Source of the DNA: CAZDME01 sp964506785 [NCBI: uncultured bacterium]
GTDB taxonomy: Bacteria; CAZDME01; JAYEMH01
NCBI GenBank assembly: GCA_964506785.1
Contig: CAZDME010000005.1
Span: 4,117-15,256, forward strand
Direction of reading: 5' to 3'
Length of the DNA: 11,140 nt
Shown one piece after another: positions 1-6,570 of this stretch; within the stretch, counting starts at the first letter, position 1, and the number at the start of each line of letters is the position of its first letter. The notes beneath the pieces are model-generated. The model was not told where the DNA came from and ran no database searches. It saw only the letters and a program-made list of their open reading frames with translations. The position numbers and the translations under genes were made by a program.

Positions 1-2
1 TT

Positions 3-1616
3 TCAGATTTCCGCCCAGGTCCTCCCCAGAGACAAATTCACCTTTAAAGGGATAGATAAGGGGACTATGTTTTCCATCCCCGCTTCAACCATTTTTTTAA
101 CTTCTTCTACTTCCTCTTTGGGAACTTCCAGAATCAATTCGTCATGAATTTGAAGAATCATTTTAGCCGCCAGTTTTTTCTGTTTTAATTTTCCCCATAT
201 TTTTATCATGGCTAATTTTATGATTTCCGCCGCGCTTCCCTGAATAGGCGTATTTATGGCTACCCGATAGGCAAACTCCTTTTTCTGGCGATTGGAACTG
301 GATATTTCGGGGATATAGCGTTTTTTCCCAAACATAGTCTTGACATAGCCTTTAGTTTTAGCTTCCTCTATAGTTTTTTCTATATATTCCTTAACCCCCT
401 GATACTTGGCAAAATAGCGGTTAATAAAATCTTCTGCCTGGTTCACTTCAATCTTCAAACTGCGCGATAACCCGTAAGCGCTCATCCCGTAAATTATTCC
501 AAAATTAATCGTTTTGGCCATTCTCCTCAAATCAGTATCAACTTTAGCCCCTTCTAATTCAAAAATTTCCTGAGCAGTCTTTTCGTGAATATCTTCACCA
601 TTCTTAAAAGATCCCATAAGTAATTTATCCTGGGAAAAATGAGCTAAAAGCCTCAATTCTACCTGAGAATAATCTCCCCCAAGCAAAAAGTAATCAAGGG
701 AAGAGGAAGTAAAAGCCTCCCGCAAGCGCTTACCCCAGGCGCTTCTAACAGGAATATTTTGAAGGTTAGGGTTACTGCTTGAAAGGCGCCCGGTAGAAGT
801 AACCGTTTGGTGATAAGAGGTGTGCAGACGCCCGTCTTTAGAGTCAATAAGCTTGGGCAAAACCTCAACATAGGTTGACTTGAGCTTGGAGGCCTCGCGG
901 TATTCTAAAAGCTTTTGCGGCAGAATATGCGTTTTGGATAAAATCTCAAGCACCCCGGCATCAGTCGAAAATCCTGATTTTTTCTTTTTCACTGGAGGCA
1001 GTCCCAACTTGCCGAATAGAATAAGAGCGAGCTGCCGGGGAGAAGCAATATTAAATTTTTCTCCGGCTATTTCATAGATTTCACCGGATAATCCTTTGAT
1101 TCTTTCATCCAGCTCTTTGGAGATTTTAATTAAAATTTCTTCCTTCAGGGTAATACCCGTTTTCTCCATATCAGCTAAAATCTCTATCAAAGGCACTTCG
1201 ATTTTCTGAAAAAGAGAAAAAAGATTTTCCCTCTTTAATTTCTCTTCCAAATTTCTCTTCTCGTCAAATACATTTTCCAGGGAAGCGCCTTCCAACGGAT
1301 AATTAAGGAGGTAGGCGGCAATCTGCAAATCAAATGCTACCCCCTGCAGGGCAAAATTAGCATTATCTAAAAGGGGGATCTGGCTTTTTAGATTATATCC
1401 GTATTTTTCTATACCAGTATCAAAAAGTATATCTTTCAAATCTTTTTGGAAAACAGAAGCCCTTAAAGGAAGGGAGAGAACTCTTTGACCTTCGGCGGCT
1501 ATATGAATAAAATCTTTTTCGACTTTTAAGGCTAATTTCTTTTTGCGTTTTACGCTTTGAATAAACTTTTTAAATTCTTTAATCTCGCTTTTAGGCACCC
1601 CGCCCTCTCCTGCCAT
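3..1616 (-). CDS. polA: DNA polymerase I, Klenow-like fragment (family A polymerase, no 5' nuclease, inactive proofreading domain)
   Basis: Family A DNA polymerase for gap filling in repair and Okazaki-fragment maturation, 537 aa. The thumb begins near residue 135 and carries TSTGRL (273-278) and NPNLQNIP (282-289). Motif A is DYSQVELR, with metal-binding Asp315 and Glu320. The O-helix (363-377) keeps Arg364, Lys368, Phe372 and Tyr376; Phe372 is the position that discriminates against dideoxynucleotides in E. coli Pol I. Motif C is HDE (491-493). The normal C-terminus is present, with TGA at positions 3-5. Residues 1-135 are a shortened 3'-5' exonuclease fold: the GVAFD..IAAYLLNY segment (92-106) is recognisable, but the catalytic acidic residues are missing, so proofreading should be absent. 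There is no 5' nuclease domain; the upstream ORF supplies it. AAGGA lies about 11 nt before the chosen ATG and a TAA lies just upstream, so this start is well bounded. Confidence 0.96.
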   Translation of the reverse strand: MAGEGGVPKSEIKEFKKFIQSVKRKKKLALKVEKDFIHIAAEGQRVLSLPLRASVFQKDLKDILFDTGIEKYGYNLKSQIPLLDNANFALQGVAFDLQIAAYLLNYPLEGASLENVFDEKRNLEEKLKRENLFSLFQKIEVPLIEILADMEKTGITLKEEILIKISKELDERIKGLSGEIYEIAGEKFNIASPRQLALILFGKLGLPPVKKKKSGFSTDAGVLEILSKTHILPQKLLEYREASKLKSTYVEVLPKLIDSKDGRLHTSYHQTVTSTGRLSSSNPNLQNIPVRSAWGKRLREAFTSSSLDYFLLGGDYSQVELRLLAHFSQDKLLMGSFKNGEDIHEKTAQEIFELEGAKVDTDLRRMAKTINFGIIYGMSAYGLSRSLKIEVNQAEDFINRYFAKYQGVKEYIEKTIEEAKTKGYVKTMFGKKRYIPEISSSNRQKKEFAYRVAINTPIQGSAAEIIKLAMIKIWGKLKQKKLAAKMILQIHDELILEVPKEEVEEVKKMVEAGMENIVPLSIPLKVNLSLGRTWAEI

Positions 1617-1709
1617 CTTTTATTTTTTCCTTCGATACCTAATCAATCCACTTAATAGGGACTCTACTGTTTCAAGGGTAGAAGTAAAACAGGCCCATTT
1701 CCCGTTTCC

Positions 1710-2573
1710 CTAGGGAATTGGTAGTTCTTCCAATCTTTTTATCAACCGGTTGAATTTTAACCCTTCGAAGATTTTTTTTACTTTTTCCCTGTCAAATTTA
1801 TTCCAGTTCAAATCGCTTAATTCAATCTCTATCGGCGCCTTACAGTCAAGAAGAGCCAGCTCCTTACTGAGCTCAGCCTGTTCCTTATGGACGATAAGAA
1901 GCTTTTTAGTTGCCTCACCCTTTACCCTGTCTAAATTTTTATAAATATTTTCCAGGTTTCCAAATTCTCCAATCAAAGCTAAGGCGGTTTTTGCCCCAAT
2001 CCCGGTAACACCCGGTATATTATCGGTAGAATCCCCGGCCAAGGCAATAAAATCCACCATCTGCCCTGGTTCTACCCCAAACTTCTCTTTCACTTTCTCC
2101 TCGTCATAAATTAGATTCTCCTTATGGGTATCGATAATCTTTATGTTAGAATCGACAAGCTGGAGAATATCCTTGTCTCCGGTAATAATAAAGATAGTTA
2201 ACTTGGATTCGAATTTTTTGGCGATAGTCGCCAGAATATCGTCCGCCTCAAAACCTTCCTTTTCAATTACCGCAATATTCATCGCCCCGGCAATTTCTTT
2301 AATTAAAGGGAACTGCTCAATTAAATCATCGGGCATACGCGGACGATGAATCTTATATTCCTCGAATTTTTTATGGCGGAAGGTAGGGGCCGGATAATCA
2401 AAGGCAAAAGCTAAATATTCCGGCTTTTTCTCGCTAATAACCTTAAAAAGCATATTGAAGAATCCATAAACAGCCCCAATGGGTCTCCCCTCCGGGGTAG
2501 AAAGAGCCTTTAGGGCATAAAAAGCCCGGTAAGCATAAGAATTGCCGTCAATTAGGTATAGCTCTTTGGGCAT
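1710..2573 (-). CDS. 5'-3' exonuclease / flap endonuclease (stand-alone polA N-terminal domain)
   Basis: Structure-specific 5' nuclease that removes RNA primers and 5' flaps, equivalent to the N-terminal domain of Pol I, 287 aa. Metal-binding acidic residues are all visible: Asp9 in LIDGNS, Asp59 in FAFDYP, Glu109/Asp111/Asp112 in FEADD, Asp133/Asp135 in TGDKD, and Asp181/Asp184 in GDSTDNIPG. The helix-hairpin-helix DNA-binding segment IPGVTGIGAKTA (186-197) follows. The length matches the isolated nuclease domain of bacterial Pol I (about 290 aa in Taq), and the ORF stops at TAG after LEELPIP, precisely at the usual domain boundary. It ends 93 nt before the polymerase ORF, in the same frame. 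The start ATG has no clear Shine-Dalgarno, but MPKELYLIDGNS is the expected beginning for this family. It most likely works with the downstream polymerase in trans. Confidence 0.95.
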   Translation of the reverse strand: MPKELYLIDGNSYAYRAFYALKALSTPEGRPIGAVYGFFNMLFKVISEKKPEYLAFAFDYPAPTFRHKKFEEYKIHRPRMPDDLIEQFPLIKEIAGAMNIAVIEKEGFEADDILATIAKKFESKLTIFIITGDKDILQLVDSNIKIIDTHKENLIYDEEKVKEKFGVEPGQMVDFIALAGDSTDNIPGVTGIGAKTALALIGEFGNLENIYKNLDRVKGEATKKLLIVHKEQAELSKELALLDCKAPIEIELSDLNWNKFDREKVKKIFEGLKFNRLIKRLEELPIP

Positions 2574-2621
2574 GTGTTCTAAGGATTAATAAAGGCGTGA
2601 ATTAATAGCGAATTATGCTTT

Positions 2622-2650
2622 CTGTTAACTTTTAACTCTAGGCTGTTAAC
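2622..2650. repeat. Direct repeat CTGTTAAC x2 in the pilQ/exonuclease gap
   Basis: The 80-base gap between pilQ and the 5' nuclease gene contains CTGTTAAC at 2622-2629 and again at 2643-2650, 21 bp apart or about two helical turns, with a related TTTAAC between them. Each copy holds the palindrome GTTAAC. On the minus strand TTAACA from the second-read copy could act as a weak -35, but the -10 candidate 17 bp later (TTAATT) is poor. It could be a regulator site or chance in AT-rich DNA. No terminator hairpin is visible in this gap, so read-through from pilQ into the polymerase genes is plausible. Confidence 0.35.
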
Positions 2651-2653
2651 ATT

Positions 2654-5335
2654 TCACCGAGATAACTGTTCCCCCGAGGGAGTAATAATGTGAGCGGTGA
2701 CAAAGATGAGTAAATTTCTCTTCTCTGAGCGGTCATAGTCTCTGCGGAATAAGGCCCCCAGAACAGGAATATCCCCAAGAAGGGGAACCTTGTCCCGGAT
2801 GTGACCGGTAGTTTCTTTCATTAATCCCCCGAGGACTACGGTATCACCGTTATTGATGACGATACTGGTAATACACTTCCGCGATTCGAAGAAAGGTTGT
2901 TTGTAAGGCGTCTCTGAGGTACCGTAGTCATACCACTCGGCTAAGGCACTCACTTCCGGTATAATGGTTAAATTTATCATCTTCTTATCCATACCGACGC
3001 GGGGGATAACCTTAAGCAATATGCCCGCATCCCGGGTCTGAAATTTCTCAGGGGTGGAGGTAGCATCTTTAACCTTTACCCCGGCTGAATTATATTCTGC
3101 GGCCGTGGTTTCGTAAGCGGTCGGATAGATATATTCGGTGACAATCTTTATGTTAGCCTCCTGGCCGTTAAGGGTAGTCACCTTGGGAGAAGACAAAAGA
3201 TTTGTTTGGTCGTGCTGTTCGATGGCGTGAAGAACCGCTTCAAATTGCGGCGTGGTAAGTATGCCACTTAGCGTCAGGTCAAGTCCACCGAGACTATCCG
3301 TTACTATATCTTGGCTACGCGTCTTTACAGGATAAGGTTTATATTCGTTTGCACTGGCATCATAGTAATATTCTTGAGTTAAACCTGTTTCTTTGATAAA
3401 CTTCCGACTACCCAATGTAGGAAATTGAGTCACTTCACCTTTATTAAGCTTTAATTTATTTTTGTCTGAAACCTGATCTATCCCCCAATCTGCACTCAGA
3501 TTCCATTCCAGCCCCAATTCTTTCAGCGCTGTTTCGCCCACTTCGACAAAACGGGCCTCAATCATTATCTGCACCGGGGCGACATCAAACTCCTTTAAAA
3601 TATCTTCGATAATTTGCAGGTTGGATAAGGTATTAGTCACTATTAAAGCGCCAATTCGTTCAACCAGAGTAATCCGGCTTCTCTCTGGCCAGGAAACACT
3701 TCCCCGCAGAATATCTTCAATGGTTTTCTCATTTTGAATAACCGCCTCCTGCCTGGACACTGATTCTTCTTCCGTCGGCCTCTTAGTAAACATAGCTTCT
3801 TCACTAAAGACCGTATGGGTGCCTAATCCTTTACGCAGATGATAAATCCTCGTCTCCATTTTTTCCTCAGCTTCCAACTTTTCCGGGGTGGTAATAAAAA
3901 TTACGTCTTTTTCCACCCGGTAAGCCAGGCCTTTGGACTTCATAATGTATTCTAAAGCGTCGATTAAACTCACCTCAGTCAAATAGATAGTGATAGTGGG
4001 GTCGACCGCATCCAAAACCGATTCATCCAGGACGATATTTACCCCTGTCCATTCATGGAGCTGGCGAATAACGTCGCGGAGATCGGCTTCTTTAAAATCT
4101 AAACTAACTTTTTGACTGGCTCCTTTTCCTAAAATATCCCTGATTGCCTCCTTGTTTTTCCCGGCCACCGAGGAGGCCAGCATATCTAATTCCGGCTTTT
4201 CGGAAGCCCGCTTTTCATAAGGCTCGCTCAATTGGCTTCGGGATACATCTAAAATCCGGGCTTTTTCTTCTATCCGTTTTCTGGCTTCGACACTATCTTT
4301 TTCCGCCTGCCAGACAGCCACATTAGCCCGTTCAATCAAGGCCGTGGCCTGATGAGAATAAGGGTCCAGGACTAAAATCTTCTCCCAGGTACTTTTGGCC
4401 TTATCATATTCTTTAGCGGCATAATAACTCTGTCCCTCTGTAATTAAACTCTGGATACGCGCCGCTTTCGTCTCTTTGGTCGCCCGGGCAAGATTCCTCT
4501 GCGCTCTGGCAATATATGACTGGGCATCTTCGGTAAATTTATGCCTGGGCATAAGGGCTTCAGCTTTCTTGAATTCCTCAATAGCCTCTAAGTATTCCCT
4601 TTCATCAAAATAGGCTTTGCCGGCGCCATAATGCCGCATAAATTCACGTTCCCGCGATATCTCTACCTGGCCGATATGCTCGGCCAATCTCTCCTTTGCT
4701 TCTCTTTTTAGGGCTTTCTCCTCTTCTTCTATCTCCTCAATATATCTTTTCGCCCAGGTATGCGAGGGATCAATGGTCAACAATTTCTGAAATTCTTTCT
4801 TGGCTTCATCATATTTTCCGGCAATATAGAATTCCTTTCCCTTGGCGTAATAGCGGCGGACCATTTCCTGATGAGAAAGAGGGAAGGTCATTTCATCCTT
4901 TATTTTCTCTTCTCGAGAAACTTGAGCCGTCCTTAGAGGATTGTCCACATAGATTAAAACATTGTTACCGCTTTTGGCCGCTCGAAAGGAAGAATCAGCC
5001 TTTAAATCCAAAACGATGCGCACCCGATTTTCCTCGAACAAACCCGTCCGGATTTGTTCAATCACCTCGCTCCCAACCGAAATCACTTTGGGCGTCCGGG
5101 TTTGGCCGGCATCCCAGATATCGACAACAATCCGATTCGGCTCTGAAGGCTCGCTGCTTTTTAATTTAAAATAGGTATAATGGACTGGTTCACTCGTCCT
5201 GATAGTGACCAAATCCTCCTGAGGCAGCTTTTCCACTCCCAGGCTGATTACTTCATTAGCCGGCAAGGCCAAAGTTGGATTGCTTCCTAAGGTAATTAAA
5301 CTCAACGCCAAAATTAGAACTGTTAGTTTTCTCAT
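2654..5335 (-). CDS. pilQ: PilQ-type secretin with AMIN domain and TPR-like insert
   Basis: Outer-membrane secretin, the gated ring through which a type IV pilus or pseudopilus passes, 893 aa. A signal peptide covers about residues 1-23. An AMIN domain (about 37-133), which in other PilQ proteins binds peptidoglycan, follows. Three TPR-like repeats (about 158-192, 230-265 and 297-330; for example YYAKGKEFYIAGKYDEA) lie next, with Glu/Lys-rich helical linkers. A secretin/TonB N-terminal (STN/N0) domain (about 408-480), an N1-type domain (about 485-592) and the secretin beta-barrel core (about 690-885) come last. The core ends with the family signature VPLLGDIPVLGALFR (850-864). The gene overlaps the pilP-like ORF by ATGA and has a very good ribosome site. 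Classical PilQ proteins are shorter and have repeated AMIN domains rather than TPRs here. A GspD identity is less likely because of the AMIN domain. Confidence 0.93.
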   Translation of the reverse strand: MRKLTVLILALSLITLGSNPTLALPANEVISLGVEKLPQEDLVTIRTSEPVHYTYFKLKSSEPSEPNRIVVDIWDAGQTRTPKVISVGSEVIEQIRTGLFEENRVRIVLDLKADSSFRAAKSGNNVLIYVDNPLRTAQVSREEKIKDEMTFPLSHQEMVRRYYAKGKEFYIAGKYDEAKKEFQKLLTIDPSHTWAKRYIEEIEEEEKALKREAKERLAEHIGQVEISREREFMRHYGAGKAYFDEREYLEAIEEFKKAEALMPRHKFTEDAQSYIARAQRNLARATKETKAARIQSLITEGQSYYAAKEYDKAKSTWEKILVLDPYSHQATALIERANVAVWQAEKDSVEARKRIEEKARILDVSRSQLSEPYEKRASEKPELDMLASSVAGKNKEAIRDILGKGASQKVSLDFKEADLRDVIRQLHEWTGVNIVLDESVLDAVDPTITIYLTEVSLIDALEYIMKSKGLAYRVEKDVIFITTPEKLEAEEKMETRIYHLRKGLGTHTVFSEEAMFTKRPTEEESVSRQEAVIQNEKTIEDILRGSVSWPERSRITLVERIGALIVTNTLSNLQIIEDILKEFDVAPVQIMIEARFVEVGETALKELGLEWNLSADWGIDQVSDKNKLKLNKGEVTQFPTLGSRKFIKETGLTQEYYYDASANEYKPYPVKTRSQDIVTDSLGGLDLTLSGILTTPQFEAVLHAIEQHDQTNLLSSPKVTTLNGQEANIKIVTEYIYPTAYETTAAEYNSAGVKVKDATSTPEKFQTRDAGILLKVIPRVGMDKKMINLTIIPEVSALAEWYDYGTSETPYKQPFFESRKCITSIVINNGDTVVLGGLMKETTGHIRDKVPLLGDIPVLGALFRRDYDRSEKRNLLIFVTAHIITPSGEQLSR

Positions 5336-5817
5336 CTATTTCCTCCTGAATTTTTAGAACAAGGGAGCTTCGTTTCTCCCCCTTCCTCACTATAGATTAA
5401 CACAAATTCCTTTTGAATGTCAACTATTCTGAAACCTTCGGCGGACTCGCCGCTTTTTAAGAAATAACTCTTTTTAACCCCTTCGAAAACTGTTTCAATG
5501 ACGGCAATTTTTTCATCCCCAATTTCTATTTGCCCCCGGTAGAATAACTTTAATTTGGGAAGAGTTACCTCTTCCCGCGGGGCAATTGCTTCTTTTTTAG
5601 GAAGTCCATTCCCGGGAGAAGAAAAAATATCCCGCTCATTAATATCCAGCAGAAAATCAGCAAAGGATTCTTCCTTAAGATTCTCCAAACGTTCGATATC
5701 AAAAAACCGGGGCTGAATTAACAAAGAGACGGGCCCCTTTCCTTCTTGGGCAAAAATATTCCTGCCGGCGGCAATCAAAATCATAACCCAAAAAATAACA
5801 GATAGTTTATTTTTCAT
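5332..5817 (-). CDS. pilP: PilP/GspC-like periplasmic secretin-linking protein
   Basis: Small exported protein of 161 aa. Its position between pilO and pilQ and its fold-like pattern suggest it links the inner-membrane PilN/PilO complex to the secretin. A signal peptide (1-23, cleavage likely after IFA) is followed by a low-complexity linker. DINERDIFSSP (58-68) resembles the RDPF-type motif that precedes the homology region in PilP and GspC. Residues 86-152 are a beta-rich domain with LFYRG, then IAVIE, then FLKSGE, then FRIVDI, then FVLIY, as in the PilP/GspC HR domain. No lipobox Cys is present, unlike the lipoprotein PilP of Proteobacteria, and no retained membrane anchor is obvious. The start follows the pilO stop by one base. 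Assignment rests on pattern and context, not on strong sequence identity. Confidence 0.68.
   Translation of the reverse strand: MKNKLSVIFWVMILIAAGRNIFAQEGKGPVSLLIQPRFFDIERLENLKEESFADFLLDINERDIFSSPGNGLPKKEAIAPREEVTLPKLKLFYRGQIEIGDEKIAVIETVFEGVKKSYFLKSGESAEGFRIVDIQKEFVLIYSEEGGETKLPCSKNSGGNR
5341..5347 (-). promoter_or_regulatory. Strong Shine-Dalgarno for pilQ
   Basis: AGGAGGA sits 5 nt before the pilQ ATG, inside the last codons of the pilP-like gene. Together with the 4-nt ATGA stop/start overlap, this fixes the pilQ start and suggests translational coupling. It is the clearest ribosome site in the cluster, fitting the need for many secretin subunits per machine. Confidence 0.85.
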
Positions 5818-5818
5818 C

Positions 5819-6559
5819 TTACTTTAGTTGAATTCCCTGAATGGTTAAATTGATGTCTAATATCTCTTTGTTTTTCTGCGAGATTTTCTGAATTTCCATT
5901 TTTTCTATAACCAGAGGCCAAGTGGCCTGGGTTAAACTGTGGAGAAACTCAAGGAGGGCAGCTGTTTCTCCCTGGCATCTAATTTCCATAGGAAAACTGG
6001 TATAGGGAATCTCCCCTTCGATATGCTCCTTGGGTGTGTTTAACCTTACAGAAACTAAATTATCCATACCACTGGCAATCAAAGCCCCCACTACCTTCTC
6101 CATGGCCGCTAATTCCCAGAGAAGTATCTCGGCATCTTTTTCTTTAGGGACATCTTGGTCAAACCCCAAAGAAACCGGCAAAATCACCTTTTTGGCTTCA
6201 GCTTCTTCTCTTAACCGGCGTTCACTTTGATAGGCCTTTTCTTTGAAAAACAATCCTTTCTGATTTACCTGAGCCGGCAGAGTTATATCAAACTTCCCCA
6301 GATGTTCCTTTAGGAAAGCTATCTTTTTGCGGTAATCCTCCTGGGAGGCCTCAAGAGATTCTATCAGTTCTGAAGAGGTAATTCCTCCCTTTTCTTTTCT
6401 GAATAATTCTAACTCTCCGGATTTTTTCTCTATTTCGGCGGAAATTTCTTTCCGCCGCGATATATAGGGGTTAATTATCCCGAAAAAATAGATAAGGAGC
6501 GCTGCTGACAAAATCAGGGAGGTAATTATAAAAGAACGCTCAAATTTCTTTTCAGCCAT
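5819..6559 (-). CDS. pilO: PilO-like inner-membrane pilus assembly protein
   Basis: Bitopic inner-membrane protein of 246 aa, expected to pair with the PilN part of the upstream fusion in the periplasm. A short cytoplasmic N-terminus leads into one transmembrane helix (about 9-29), then a charged coiled coil (about 34-90). The C-terminal half (about 150-246) has the alpha/beta pattern of the PilO ferredoxin-like domain: YTSFPMEIRCQG (186-197), a helix ALLEFLHSLTQATWP, then VIEKMEIQKI and a final strand LDINLTIQGI. Overall architecture and order (after PilM/N, before PilP and PilQ) match PilO; GspM is the T2SS counterpart. GGGGA lies about 6 nt before the ATG, 11 nt after the preceding stop. 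Sequence conservation in this family is low, so the name rests largely on topology and synteny. Confidence 0.8.
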   Translation of the reverse strand: MAEKKFERSFIITSLILSAALLIYFFGIINPYISRRKEISAEIEKKSGELELFRKEKGGITSSELIESLEASQEDYRKKIAFLKEHLGKFDITLPAQVNQKGLFFKEKAYQSERRLREEAEAKKVILPVSLGFDQDVPKEKDAEILLWELAAMEKVVGALIASGMDNLVSVRLNTPKEHIEGEIPYTSFPMEIRCQGETAALLEFLHSLTQATWPLVIEKMEIQKISQKNKEILDINLTIQGIQLK

Positions 6560-6570
6560 CTTTTCCCCGG

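Noticed and set aside
1617-1712. Read-through of TAG to join the 5' nuclease and the polymerase
   Set aside because: A second in-frame stop (TAA) lies two codons before the polymerase ATG, so TAG suppression alone cannot fuse them. The 29 intervening codons do not resemble polA linker sequence, and the polymerase ORF has its own plausible ribosome site.
4696-5169. 157-codon plus-strand ORF opposite pilQ
   Set aside because: It lies wholly antisense to the signal-peptide, AMIN and TPR part of pilQ, and its translation shows no recognisable domain. It is a shadow of pilQ codon use.
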